A DNA stretch of 64,000 bases, taken from positions 4,915,501 through 4,979,500 of the forward strand of contig OU612074.1 of NCBI GenBank assembly GCA_914767715.1, in the 5' to 3' direction. Source of the stretch: Membranipora membranacea (lineage: Eukaryota; Bryozoa; Gymnolaemata; Cheilostomatida; Membraniporidae). Every line of letters starts with the position of its first letter. Within the stretch, counting starts at the first letter, position 1. Of this stretch, positions 48,622 to 62,837 are shown in pieces. A program made the translations under genes and the position numbers. The notes below the pieces were generated by a model. The model had not been told where the DNA came from, did not search any database, and worked only from the letters and a program-made list of their open reading frames with translations.

Positions 48622-51499
48622 TGCCACAACTCTCTATTTAAATTTTTTCGACTGGTGGCAATGCTGGGCAAAGCCCAGCTATGGCAGCAGTGGTTTTAAG
48701 ACTGCGCAGTCGAGCGTTAGGATGTGAAACATCGATCCGTTAGTGAACAACCAATTAAATTCAGACTGCAAACATATCATTTTATCAACAGGAGAAGATA
48801 TATTAAACGAACCACACCATCTCACCGAACAGTCAACACCAGATTTCCTACTCCCCTTCCCAAGTCAGGAATAAAATGTAGCAGTTTCTTTCGAGAAGTA
48901 ACATGGCATGGCATTGTCCTTGTTTTGAACGTCTGCACCATTCTAACTGCAGCAATAATCACTGCTCTCCTTCCTCAGAGCCCCGCTGTCGTTCCACATT
49001 TATGATAAAATCCCAAATTTGGAATCATAATAATATGATCTCAGATTTGGGATGTTATCATGAATAGCGAATAAAATGTAATTTATTTGCTAGAAAAAGT
49101 GTGTGTTCAGATTTTCTCATTTTTTGTTAACCAAGTTGTCACTGTTATCGGTATTTCTCTGTCATTTTTTAGATGTATGACAATGAGGCCAAGTATAGTT
49201 TGTCTGATTGATTAACGTTGCATTACATAGCATCTACATGTATTTCACTGTGTGTTTGCCCTATCTAGTATTTCCTACCACAACACAAACAAGCCTCTGT
49301 CATTCTTTTTATACAAGGATTACCAGTTACCAACAGCATCAGAAATGGAAACAATGTTTGATTACATTGCCTTCCTATACAATGGGTCTTTGCCTGATTC
49401 CTCAACATGGAGTCTACGACACTCCGCATACAGTCAACCCGCCCTACCATTGTTTTCTGAATATCTGCTCTTCTCACCAAAGAAAACCATCAAAGTATAC
49501 GGGAATGATGCTCATTATGGGAACAATTAATCTTAACTTAAGAACAGTGTTGCAACACATGCGTCAGTGATTTTCAAACATTAATTCATGTTCTTAATCT
49601 CATTTGGTGATTTTATTAATTTCAATTATAACCACTGCGGGCATAATGTTTTTACCCACGTCAACAGAGATTAAAATCATTTAACACTTGCTAGAACTGT
49701 AAACCTTGAAAATTCAACACAAATAAAGATCGTTGGGAGCGAAGATTAAGTAGAATAACAGCTCTTGAAATAGATTATATTTTTCTAATGACATATATCA
49801 AATGAAAGAGTATTTACGTACAGGAAAAACTTAAGTCAGCTTGCTGTATCTGATGATGTTTCTCATTGTAAATCATTTTCAGTATGAAAACCCTTATCTC
49901 GCAACATATTATTTTATGTTAGTGATAGAATACAATCAATCAATCAATACCGTCTAACTTCCTGACTAAGAAATGATTATGCCAATTGACAATTAAAAGT
50001 GTGTGCGAATTCAAATGCAAACATACTTTGATAAAGGCTAAAGTTATAATATTAATGTAGTAATGGTATGTCTGCAGTTAAAAAAAAGACAAGTATTACA
50101 TGGTATGGTTGACATAGCAAGTCTCCTAATATTACAATAGGTGATCTTTTGACCACCTGTCTTAATCAGGTAACTGGTATTGAGTTTTGTAATTATGAAA
50201 CTTAGATGTTATTGGTACAGGTCACAGAATTAAATTCTACTCATAGAAAGGAAATACTATCATAACATCATGCAGTTAGAACACTGAACACAGGGACTCA
50301 TCTGGCGTTGATCTGATTGGCTGTCCCTAGTAGCATGAATTATATAGCCTGGGAAATCGACTTCTTTACAAAACTGCAGACAGTAATAAAATGCCTTCAA
50401 CATTGATGATTTGGGCTTTTTCAGAATGCTACTAGGGACTGGCTATTTTTGCAAGCCCATTGTTTGGCAAAAGAAAGCTAATGATGCTATTCCAGATACG
50501 AAATTCAATGGTACAGGTATATTTATAATCGTGTGACATTGTACATAACTTAAATAAGAATAATGAAGTTGTATGATAAGGGCCATAAAATGTGGAAAAT
50601 TCCCTTATTGTGTTTTTACAAGCGAAAATGAAGGAGTTAAAATCTGCATACAATAATGCTGCCTTTTTGATGCAAAGCGGCTGATTGATCGCTAAGGTCC
50701 CATGGGTTCTCACAATGTGTTTATATTAACATAGCGGCAAATGACACAACATTGCAGAGCTTTGAAATTTCAATTGCCTATTCACTAGAGTGACATAACT
50801 AGGATGTGGAGTTTATTCTACATCAGACAAATTGGATTTTATAGTGTAACATTCAGGAGGCACTGCCGTCATAAATGGTATAATGTATGGATTAAAGCGC
50901 AGATTAACAGGTATTTATAACTGAATTTAGAATTTAGAGGGTGATAAAACAGTAGTGTCGCATTGCTGACCACATAATCCTCATATATACACATATTCAT
51001 GATTACTTTGCTAACCATGCATTATTCCAGAAATTAGTTGCACACACTGTGAAGGGTCTGATCTGATTTTGAGCCATCATTTGTGGACAACTTGTACATA
51101 ATAAGGGCCGACTATAAAGCTGCATCAAACAATGATGGCTGTGCAAATGGCTTGGATATATGTATAGTTCACATAGTTCACGTAATTTAGCACTGGTGTA
51201 GTCTTGTAGACCGTCGCCCAGGGCAAAACAACCCAGGACACTTTAAAATATTACAAACTGCCTGGGGACACTTTATGGTGGCTACAGGCCTATTGTAAAT
51301 TGTTTCTCTCTATTGTAAACTGCCCCTCCCATTGTAAAGTGTGACTGTCCGGACCAATCTATTTGGGAAAACTCCGAAAGGGACAGACCACCTGGTGCGT
51401 ACCATGATGTGCTGGCTGCTATTATGATTACCTCAGCCATTCCTGTAAATGCATTCTAGGAGACTAGTTGTTCTTTTTTGTAGTATTATGATATTATAA

Positions 51500-51500
<1 letters not shown>

Positions 51501-51536
<36 letters not shown>
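51501..51536. repeat. (ATT)n microsatellite
   Basis: Twelve uninterrupted ATT units. Simple sequence. Confidence 0.95.
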
Positions 51537-52239
51537 GACTGGGATAGTTCTGGTTCGATAAAAAAGTGCCCTAAGCAAACGGTGTTGGTGTGAGCTCACA
51601 CACCATGGAACACACTGCACCTACAGTGACAATATGAACTATTGCTGCTTTGAAATTGAGTTAAGCCCACATTCTGGGCTGAGGCCACGAGAAAACAACC
51701 AGTCCCTTTATAGATTTCGTTGGGACTGTTTACATTTGGCCTATAACTTCTGTAAGGTCTCCCCTGGAAGTTTAACATATCGTCAAGTGCAAAGGGTTGT
51801 TTTCGCTAGGGAAAGTTTACAATACTACATTGGCTAATCAGAAAAATACGTAACTTTGATTACCTGAGACTATTTGTATGAAGCTCTCGCTATTTTTATG
51901 TCTCGTATTGTAACAGATGCAACAACATGAGAGAGCCTTTAAACTCAAATGCCTGACAACTTATCATCATAAACAGGATGTGTGCTTTATTATACATCAG
52001 ATGAAGACGCTTTCGCAGCATCATTATGGGTTGAAACTTATTAGAAAGCCAAGAAAGATTAATTAATATGCCACTGGTTGCCAGTTTCTCCAGGCTGGCT
52101 AAAAGTCTCTTTGGTCAGACAATATTAAGTAAGCATTGTCTTGACATGCTGGCTTTCTAGATATCAACCTTGGTTGCTCATTCATTAATGTTGGTTGACA
52201 TCGCAAGGTTTAGTCACGCACCTCATTCCAAAGAATGGA

Positions 52240-52435
52240 TGGCAAAATAGTTTGTGCCTTAAGGGCGAGGCCTCAATGTCTGTGCCAATTTGCTCTCAGT
52301 TCGTAGGCAGGTCGGAGAACACCTGGGGATCCAGGAGTCAGTGGACTGCAGTTGGATTCAATCCCAAGAACTTCAACTTCTTCATGCTGAAGTTTGGCGT
52401 TTTAACCAACTGAGCCACTTCCTACTCCTAGTACT
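52240..52435 (-). mobile_element. tRNA-derived SINE, family A, reverse copy
   Basis: On the minus strand it begins TAGGAGTAGGAAGTGGCTCA and carries TCAGTTGGTTA, a B-box-like GGGATTGAATCC, and the body motif CTCCGACCTGCCT, all as in the copy at 14213-14437. It lies in a gene-free stretch between array copies 2 and 3. Confidence 0.75.
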
Positions 52436-53800
52436 TTGAAACATGTGATGCACAGAATGTAAAGGTCATGATTTGGAAAATAAAGGATGTATAAGCACAT
52501 CAAACAGCTGAAACGTAATTTAACCATTTTGCATTAGCTCTATTATAATTAATCATAAGCAAATGCTGCTAAGCGAGAGTTTCAATTAAGAGCTTGAGAA
52601 TTGCGGTAAAATAACAAAGAATTGCAGGAATTTTTCAATTCAGAACATCAGAAATATAAAATCGGAACTATAGTTTTTTGTTCTACTCGGTATTCCTCTG
52701 AACTTTTCTTAGTCACTTGGTAAGTAAAATCGTTAACAATTGGAAAGTCAATAAAGATCAGATTTGTAATAGGCCTAATGACTACCGGTCCACAGGATCA
52801 GAATTGCGGATGTTTGAAGGATTACCTTGACATAGTTTATCTCATAGTCAAAATGTATTAAAAGACTCAATGATCATTGTAAACTAATGCAATTTAACAG
52901 GGGTTTTGGAGGTTTCCTATCAAATTGATGTGCTGAGGATGGATATTAAGCCGCTCTGGCAAACATTGATTTGTCAAAGTCATATAGGAGTGATCAATAC
53001 GAAAGTTATCTTATGTGAGAGCTTAAAATGAGCGGGCAAAGCTGAATCAATGTTCAAACACATTACATTACATGCAATCTAATAGATGAATCACCACAAG
53101 TTTCAATGTTTCTTATTGAATATTTATTTTGAGAAGTTACAAATCTACTAGCAGTGAAATAATCAATGAATTAAGGTCAAGTTTTGGGCTGTTGTATTAC
53201 ATAAAACAGTTGGCAAGCTCTGGTTAAAACAGAACTGGATTTTATAAAAAAATTATTAGCACCATCATGGAAAAAAATGATTTGACGAAAACGTTGTCCT
53301 TCACTCGACCAAAGTGTCTACACTATTGAAATATCCTGTTATGCAATCATAAGGATGATCGATGAAGGTGTTTCTCTGTAGCTGTCATAAAATTCGTATC
53401 CGCGTCCTAACAAAATATAAATCATTTCACCAAATAAGAGGTCATCCATCGAGAGGTCATCACAGTAAAAGTCGTCACACATAATGGTCATCACATTAAG
53501 ATGATCACATTAAATATTATCCAAGCAATGCTTTAAGTTTCAGAATGAACTGAATGATCATATGTACAGATTTGCAGCCTCATCAAAATTAACAGACGAT
53601 GTGTTAGTTATCAGATTTACACCTTCTGAGTTTGCTGGTTAGAGTCTCAGCCACTCCTGCGTGGGTCTAATTTTTCACCACATTGATGAGCTCTGCAGCA
53701 GGAATCAATGTGGACACAGTATTTTATATTCAGACCTTTGATGGTGTAGGTAGGTAGTCATTTTTGTTTTTGCCTAAATGCTAATTAGGCATGTACTTAC

Positions 53801-54529
53801 TTAAGTTGATTCTTGTCGGTTGCCTCTGCCACCTCTTCGTGGACAATTGCAATCTTGGCGTCTCCCTGAGCCACCATCGCTGTCACCACCATCTCCTCTT
53901 TGTGTTCTTTCTGATCTATCTCCTTGTTGTCTACTCCTCTCTTCTTGTCCTCTTTCCCCACGTGGTCCACCTCTTGGCCCTCTTCCATCGCTTCGATCCC
54001 CTCTTAGCCCTCCTGCCTCTCTCATTGCTTGCCTTTCATCTCTAGTCATTGATCCATCCAACCCTTCTCTGTGTGCTGATCTACCTTGACCTCTTGGCCC
54101 ACATTTACAAGGCCTTGGTCTCGGTCCTGCACCATCACGTTCACTGTCCTGGGCTAAACAAACACCTGCAAATATGAAATAAGAATATTAACATGCTTTT
54201 AAGAATGAAGACCAGCTACTAAAATATTGTTTAATTATCCGCTAACAAATATCACTACTTGTATATTACTATACAGACAATAACGAAGGATTGTGATTGC
54301 ATTTTATTCTACCAATGTAAACAGTGTTAAGTTAATATGCAGCCTTGAATACTAAATATACGATAATTTCTTATACACCAAGCAAAACATATAAAATGTG
54401 TAAAATCTTTCACACAAAACAAAAAACAATGATACATTGTCTTATCATTTGACAAATTTGCACCGGAGAACTTTTTGTGTACTCACCAATAACAAGTGTG
54501 ATGAGCAGAGTGATTGTTAACTTGTTCAT
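53801..54529 (-). CDS. Secreted RG/E-rich C-x-C protein, array copy 3
   Basis: Coding exons 54529-54487 and 54165-53801 give 135 residues. The signal peptide MNKLTITLLITLVIG runs on to VCLAQ. PRPRPCKCGPRGQ follows, then a charged middle (GRGPRGGPRGERGQEER) and CNCPRRGGRG near the end, closing QEST. Two RGD triplets occur (LRGDRS, QRGDGG), possible integrin-type motifs but also expected by chance in such a composition. The first exon ends at 54704, and the last exon starts at 53406, with AATAAA at 53128-53123. The stop TAA abuts GTAAGT. Function not recognised. Confidence 0.85.
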
Positions 54530-54780
54530 GATTTCTACAAAAATTAAATTCAACAATTAGGAAAATTTGCAATACAGACTATTCTTCTGAAATAATATGG
54601 CAACAATAACACTTCAGCATGAAATAAAATTGCATAGTTAGCTGCAGTTGTTAGGATTTTGTAGGTTTTGTCACAATTTTTTACAATCAATTTAAAAGCT
54701 TACCTTTTAGGTGGTCCCTCTGTATTCTGTTCTGTTCTGCTCTGTAAGAAGCTGTGTGCTTAAACTGCATCGTGCTCTGC

Positions 54781-54788
54781 TTTTTATA
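54781..54788 (-). promoter_or_regulatory. TATA box, array copy 3
   Basis: TATAAAAA on the minus strand in the block GATTTACTATAAAAAGCAGAG, about 80 bp upstream of the first donor (exon end 54704). Confidence 0.72.
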
Positions 54789-57700
54789 GTAAATCTTACG
54801 ACCTATTGAAGCTTATCAACTGTAGCTTTTTCACACGTCCAACATTGCCACATGAAAAGGTAGATGAAATGAACATAATCCCATGATTTATGGGATAAGA
54901 GTTAAGATAACAAAACATCAATGTCAAAATGGACAGTTTTCTGCACTATCATTCTGACGTAGATTCAGAAATCAACAACAGATTAACAACCCTAATGGGA
55001 ACATATTGTAACAAAAATAGAAACAGCAGGGTTTTTGACATAACGGTTGTAATTTCAACAGGTTCTTTTGTACAGCAAGCTCCTCTGACACGTATCGGTT
55101 TGTTTGCCATTCAAGCCGTAGTTAGAGGATGAGATATGCCATAATACAATAATGTCTCCTAACAAGTGAGTAAGCCTAGATATGGAACAAGGATTTGGAC
55201 ATGTTAAGTTACTGTCAACATTATTGATGGTGTAATTAAATTATGTATTGCTTGTATGATAGATGTGGACGCTCAGGCGCAACCAATGTTTTCCCCGTCA
55301 AGTTTAAATGAGCTATGCAAGAAGGCTCTATCTACATACCTTGTCATATTGAAAGTTTCAATCAGCATTTCAGAATAAGAATAACCACATTCCGAAGGGC
55401 AAATAGTTTCCAAATGAGAAAGCAAAATGGTTTTTTTTTATAAAAGTCACAGATGTAAAATCAAATGACTGAGATTAAAGAGAATTCAAATTGTTTATAT
55501 TTTGAAGAAACTGCACAGATTGAGGTATGTTATAGTTAGGCATTTACCTGTAATAAAATAGCATACAATAAAAGTCTTTCTTGGGTCAAAGGCTCTTCTG
55601 GGAAATGAGAAATGAGAAAATTGTCACCTCAAGGTGGTATATTCTGATACCCTGCAGATCATGAAACTTAGCATTCAATGTATGTCATTCGTAGAGGCTT
55701 GGGTCATTCGGTTTTGCATTTGATGAATGTACTGTATGATGATTTATCATCTGTATTGATATCGCTCGTTGGTACAGCACCTGTTAGCTGATGAAGTCCC
55801 TAGGTTGCAGCTTTTATTATCCAACTTATGAAATATAACACAGTTGTATCAAAGTGAAATCATGGATCACATGGTAACTCTGATGTCAGATCGCCTATGG
55901 AGAGGCGAACCAGAATATAAGACATTTCAGCTCAGCCCGGAAAAATTGCTAACCTGTAATACAGCTTGAAGGTGGTAACATATTAAAGTCACTGGGTACT
56001 GTTTAACTGCTGTTTTAGTCGCCAAAGATATTATCAAAATATTGGTCTTGAAAATAGTCATCAAAGCTCATTTTGCTAACCACTAATTTGTTTTGCAACA
56101 GACATTGTGATAACTTTTATCTCAACCACTGCACACATAATCAGTTTATCCACGTCATTTGAGATTAAGCCGATTAACTCTATACTAGAATTGAAAGCTT
56201 TGGAGACAAGCTGCTGATGAAGGATGTTTGTTCTCATCTGGAGGCATCTCTAACGTCTGCAATGAAAATTTAGTTCAATATCTTCAAATAAATGAAAAAT
56301 TTATTTAATATTTGCTTGCAATGTCAGAGGGTACAAGTAACTTTGTTTGTAGATGAGTCCACATGATTCATTATACGATGCCTGTCCTGGGATATCAAAA
56401 CTCTTATCATCGCATCTACTGATAAATAGATATAGGGAGCAGTAAACAAGCTTAGGAGTAGGTGAAAGTTGATGTGATTGTTTGTTTGTATACATATTAA
56501 TTTTCTGTCAGTACTTGTAAAGGCAAATGAGATTATGAGTTTATTACTAATGGTTGAAGAAAAGTCAAATAAAAATTAAAGCCAGCACATAGTGCTCCCA
56601 TTCAGTGTGAAAAGGTAACATTCGGGAAGAATTTACCAAATATCACTAGGTAATAAGCCTAGATAGCACACATAAATGAAAAAAATGTCTTAAAAGTTTT
56701 TTTTGTCCGCAAGGGCAGGCCTTTAACGAGCTGGAATGAAGCAACCACTTCTTGCTGGGATATGCCCGTCTGTATTGATAGAGGGCGGGAGAAGTCTGAG
56801 CGAATGTGAGTGGTGTATTGTTGGCATTTGGTTTTGCGTTGTATAGTGACATTTTCTAGCCCTGCTGTGTTCAGCCTGTTTTCAGTGTTCTAAAGATAAG
56901 TGTATATCAGGCGAAGGCAGTGTATTTGGTATTTGCATGGTCTCTGCTTGTCTATATTACTCTGCAGCTGATACCAACACAGGGGGATGTGTATCAGGAG
57001 GAGTAAGATGCGTGCTTTATAGGACAGAGTATGCCATCAGTATTTACTCCTGCTTTTCTGAGTTTGCAAATTGCATATAAAACCGAACCACATTTTCAAC
57101 AATTTAGCCCACATGCTGGGTGAAGTAAAGGTGCTGGTCGATTTTTCACTATGTTTCGCTTGAAGTCGAAGAACATAACAACAAGTAATTCTTACCTCAC
57201 TCATTTGACTTCTCTTAGGTCCATAAAAATAAGGCTGAGTTTGTTATTGGTACAGGTATGGGTGTATCCTCAGCTGATAATTTGCAATAATGAGATTGTA
57301 TCATTGAACATGACAGAACAATATGCACGAAATCAGTCTTGTCTTGTCTTCAATGCGGCATAACTCAGTAATTTTGTATCATCAGAGTACAGGTACAAGA
57401 ACCAATAGTACTCATAGGCCCCAGAAAGCAAGTTTGGTTTTGAGTCTAATTATCAAAATTACATGAATAACAAATGAGGTCAACCAGACCGGGAACCTTG
57501 GTGCGTAATTTTTTTATCTGGATGGCGGTAAGTAAAAAATTATGAAATACGTCACTTGAGCCTTTTGAAATTATTCCTTCGAAACTTTCCCATTTTACAT
57601 CCTGTATAAACAAATTTTCATGGAGTATCAAAAAAATACTACTACAACATAACATGGTCATGAACTCTCAAGTATCTATCAACAAAACCTGGATATGGAG

Positions 57701-60700
57701 CTTATTCTTCATCATACTGGCTGGATTTTGCACCATAATTGGTGTGCAAGACTCACATATAACCCAAATGATAAATTAGAAAATACATAAATGTTCAGAT
57801 TATACTATTTATAACTAGCTTCGTTCTAAATGCATCACTAGAGATTAACAGCTCACAAGGGAGCAAAATAATAAAAGAGATAATCCATCAAAGCACAGAT
57901 TAACTGGTATTTTTAACTAAATTCGGTCTAAATGCGTCACTAAAGATTAATGGCTTTGCTTGCAACAAAATCCTGATAATCAACATAAAAAGGACGTGTG
58001 GTCATTTAACACAGGCTGAACTGGCTAATGCAGCACCATTTTGGTGTAAAACTCATGACAATGACGTCAGAAATTGTTCGATCTTTCAGAGGGCCATATT
58101 GATAAGGCAGAGTGCGTAACAAGTACAGGCATGTGTAAACCCTTAGCTTATTATGTGCAACAACAAGACTGTATCATTGTACATGACATAATTGGAACCA
58201 TAGCATACATAATTTGAGAGTTGCTAACTTATCGATTCAATGTACTACTGTCATGTAATGAAGTAACAAAATGACTACCTAGACACAACAGAATCGTGAA
58301 ACCTCAAATACAAATTGACAAAACCTACGTTAGTCCATCCTTCATCACAATAGCTGGATTTAGTGTCATGAATTTTGCATGATACTCACAAAGTACCAAC
58401 ATGATCAATGTTATGATACATTCAAGTACATATTTAAAGATAATAACTAGATTCATTCTAAATTTATCATAAGATATTAAAAGCATTATCTTGCCATAAG
58501 ATCCTGAGAAATACACAGGGACTAATGAAAACTTCGTTTACCTTGCATTTTTTCAGGGAATGTTACTGGTCAGATCTGATTTTGGTTTATGTGGACAACT
58601 TGTGCATACAAGGAGTCGACTTAAAAGCAACATAAAAAACGATCGCTTTTCAGATGGATTTTCATCACCAAATGTCTTTAAAACCAAGGAATAGATCATT
58701 AGAGTCGACTAACTTGGGCCTGCCTGAGTTCTTAGTTTGAAGCCTTCGTATTTTGTGTCTAGTATTGATGACAAAATGAGTACAAGAACATAACAGAGCC
58801 TTGAGATCTTGGTTGGCAATCAACCAGACCAACATAATAAAGATGTGTGGCTGAACAGGCTTTTGCAGCATTAGTCTTGTGTAAAATTCATGCAAATGAC
58901 ATCAGACATTGTTTGATCTTTCACAGATGAACAGTATATTTATAACTAAACTTAGGATTTAGTTTGTCATTGAAGATTATTATGCAGTTGCTTGTCAGAT
59001 TATCCAGGCACAGCTTATATGTCTGTTGTCTTAATCAAATCTATAAAGAAGAATTCTCAGAAAAGGAGATTACCTGTAATACAGCTAGTTGGTAATAACA
59101 TATTGGAAGTCACTATGTAGTATTTAACTTTTGTTTTAATTGCTAACAATACTAGCCTAGTATTGGCAAAACTACAGATGTAAATCATCAAAGTATTTAA
59201 AAAGATGCTTATCATACTTACCGCTAATTTGTGTTACAGCAGACATTTTACTAATTTTAATGTCAACCACTGCATAGTAATGCATTTATCAGCGTCAGTG
59301 GAGATTAAGCTGATTAATCCATACTAGAATTAAAAGAAACTTTAGAGATTAATCCACTAATGAAGACTGCAGGATGATTCATGGCTTCTGGAGGCATATT
59401 TTTGTTTGCAAAGTTTGCAATAAATTTAGTTTAATGTTAGTTCGTCAAATGAATTAAACTTTTATTTCATATTTTCATGCAATGTTAGAAGATTGTAAGT
59501 ACAAGCCACTTTGTACGTAAATTAGTCCACATGATAAATCATAAGGTGTTTGTCCCGGGATATCAAAACTCTAATATCATCATCGTCACCACTAATAATC
59601 AAATAAAGTAAACAGTAAACAAGCTTAGGAGTAGGTAAAAGTTCCAATTATTGTGATGTCTCTCAAGGCAAAAGAGGTAAATAAACATAACCGTCATTAC
59701 AGTACCGTATATGTACATGTACTTAGTCTGGTATATAATGATATAGGATGGGTTCATATTCCAACCTGTTTGGTATAAAATTGAGGGGATTATTTATGGG
59801 TGATTGTGACTCACTCTCTTGACTGTTCTTAGTAACATAATAATAAGGCAGAGTGTGTATTTGATATTGGTTTATGTGTAGCCTTAGCTGATTATGTGAA
59901 ACACCAAGGTTGTATAATGGTACATGACAGAAATAGAGCGATGAAATAAGTCTTCTTAATTTTTGGCTCAAAGCTGCTTTATTTTGCATCCTTTATTGAC
60001 ATAACTGAGTCATAAAGTCTCAAGTACGTATCAACGAACCAAGGTAAGAAGGATGAAAGGATGGATTTTGCACCCTAATTGCTATGTGAAACTCACAAAG
60101 GAGCGAAATCATTAAAGAGATAATCCAGCAAAGCACAGATTAACAGGTATTTAGAACTATATTCATCCTAAAAGAGTCATTAGAGATTAATAGCTTTGCC
60201 TGCCACAAAATCCTGATGAATATACCAGCAGTTATGAACATCTTGTTTACCCTGCGATATTCCAGGCGTTTTGTTGAGATAAAATCAACATGAAAAACAT
60301 TGCTTCGCAGATGGTGATTAATTACCTAATATCTGTAGCACCAAGGAATAAGTTATCAGAACATATTAACTTGGGTCTGCCTGAGTTATTGGTTTAATCT
60401 TTCATAATTTGGGTCTAATATTGATGTTACATCAGGGACAATGATATGAGAGTGCCAAATATCTCGACTGCTAAACAACATAAAAGAATATGAGATTATT
60501 TGAAACTGGTTGAACTGGGTTTTGAAGCATCAGTCTTGTGTAAAATCTTTGACAATGACAAAGACATCGTTTAATATATCACCGTTCAGATTAACAGGAT
60601 TTTTATCACTAAATTTGGATTTTAGTTCTTCATATGCAGTAGTTTGCCAAATTATCAAGCACAGCTAATAGGTGCTAAAAGGTGCTTTGTTTGACAAGAT

Positions 60701-62314
60701 TAAATGAAGCATTCTCAATAAAGGTTGACTCTCTGGATCTCCACTTTTGTTGCATAATCGTTACTCTTGACCAGGATAGGACATATGACTTAGATGGATA
60801 GATCCGTGTCATAAAGAACGTAATAGCACAACAGACTGGAAAGAAAAAAGAGAATTTAACCATATAAAATTAGTTCTGTCGGAACTCACCATGTTACTGA
60901 GCCATTGTCTCACTGACAGCTCGAGGATTTCATGAGTGTATAGTAATCACTCCAACTTTTATCCAAAACACAAGTGTTTGAGAAAATATGCGTGTAATTT
61001 TGTTCACAAAGACGCTAATGTGTGTTTCAAATCAATTGTATCAAGGATTTTTCGCTGTGATTAAATTGTATGAGAGAACCAGCAAAAGGGTTGCTGTATT
61101 CTTACAAATGAAAAATGACCCTCATGAATAACAAGTGAAGACGCTATGGCTCTATACTTCATGGGATCTCATTCAAGATTTCTGAATGACCTCAGTAAAA
61201 ACACTCTTTCAACATTGTCAAGATCATGGAAGATTTTTCTGATTTACTACTACACTTAATGAGCTTTGTAAGTTACTGAATATCTACAGCATGAAAATTT
61301 GCTGTTTGATGGATTACCATAATTACTATAATTACAGATATTAGGCCAAATGAATTGTCTATTACACACAGAGAAAAGTTAGAATCAAAATTACTTTTAT
61401 AAAAAATATAAGGCATATTGGAGTCAAATAATGGTGATGTTGATTCTCAGCTAGTTCCCCCACTTCAACCTAAGAATTAATCAAATGAGAATCATATTGT
61501 AGATTTAATTTTACTCTTAAATCACCCCCGGCCAGTTTCAAAAGACAGTTGATTATTTCGAGTATCAAATCACAGCTGATTTTTCTTCTTAGAGTCAAGA
61601 TAATTCTTTGCAAGGGTGAAGTAGGGGAACTATCTCAGAATCAAATCAACACTAACTTTTTTTTGTGGGTAACCACATAGCCTACCGTCATTGGGGAGAT
61701 TTGAAGGATTTTCATGTAACTGATGAAATTCATAATACCAAATTAGTTAGGCTTAGTAAATAACTGCAAATTAAAAGTCTCAAAGTTCGAATTACTCAAA
61801 ACTTCAAGCGAATGAGTAGCTTTTGAGTTTCTTCCCTTCGATTGCCTATTATTTTTTCTGACAGAAGTTTCATGATTTGTGGTCATCTGTTACAAAGCTA
61901 CAAATTATTACTATGTCCTATCTAATACTTGAGAAGAGGATGTGAGCTAGTATGTGTTAATTATTACACCGCAGCTTGTGATGGATGAAACGCAGATGTG
62001 TGAAAGCTGATTTTTACGACTTTCTATTCAAGTGGTGTATTAGTGGTTGTATAGAACCAACTGATATCATCATAAAGTTAAGTTTTCTTCTAAATTCCAA
62101 CAAAGAATCTGAATTTGAAAGATCCATTCGATCTACTGAGAAGATAGAAAGCCAGGAAAACTTCTATTATTTATGCTCATAGTGTCGTTTAATTGACCTC
62201 TTCTCAAATAAATTATCAATTTTTGGAGAACATGATGAGTGACAAGTGGGAAGCTTAGTTCATTGTCATTGATTACATAATAACTCAATTTTGTATGACA
62301 ACAGGTTTTAATGT
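54789..62314. other. Intergenic stretch between array copies 3 and 4
   Basis: No gene seen. Much of the stretch is made of diverged duplicate blocks (see 55970-60650). The rest is AT-rich, with short open frames that lack start context, splice partners or family motifs. Confidence 0.5.
55970..60650. repeat. Diverged internal duplication, about 3.1-kb offset
   Basis: Blocks near 55.97, 56.11 and 56.45 kb recur in order near 59.09, 59.25 and 59.62 kb (TAATACAGCT...ACATATT; CAACCACTGCA...GAGATTAAGC; AAGCTTAGGAGTAGGT). A further pair at 57.71 and 60.06 kb shares TGGATTTTGCACC. The middle block also occurs near 41.69 and 49.62 kb, once per array unit, so it is part of the ancestral unit. Confidence 0.7.
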
Positions 62315-62837
62315 CCATTTATAGAAGATTTATTTTGTGAAATTATTAAAATACGAGTAATGAAGTCATCAGTGATGAAAAAAAAGACTAAGTAGTATTG
62401 CTTGATTTTTCAATTTAAATCTGTATTATGCAATTGTGAGGAAATCTGGTTAATATGTTACTCAGTAACTGTAGGAACATATGTTTCTCTACTTATTTTT
62501 TATCTGTTTCTGTATCTTCATCTGTGACCTAAAATGAAAAATAATTTTGTCAGTGAAAAGGTCATCACAGTAAATGTCATACATGCGGACTTTTGTATCA
62601 AGCTGAACTAGTATTGGTACGTCACAACTAAGCAAAAGGTGAGTGAGCCATCAGATTTACACCTTCTGCATTTGCTGGCTACAATCTCTCTACTACTTGG
62701 TTTGAAAGCCATTTTTAAACATACTATAAGCTGTGTGATAGGAAGCAATCCAGAGTAACTTTTACACTGAGGCTGCTTATTGACTGTTTAAGTTAGCTAT
62801 TATTGTATATGCCCTTACAATGAATACGTGTACTTAC

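Larger units (their letters stand above)
47040..53100. other. Intergenic stretch between array copies 2 and 3
   Basis: No gene seen. It holds the upstream region of copy 2, a 1-kb palindrome at 47.62-48.62 kb, a duplicated block near 49.62-49.69 kb (ACCACTGCGGGCATAATG, then CACGTCA), an ATT microsatellite at 51.50 kb, and a reverse family A SINE near 52.3 kb. Open frames near 48.7-49.6 kb lack any family signature. Confidence 0.55.

Noticed and set aside
48724-49005. 93-codon plus-strand open frame after the palindrome
   Set aside because: A hydrophobic end but no family motif, promoter or splice context that I could support.
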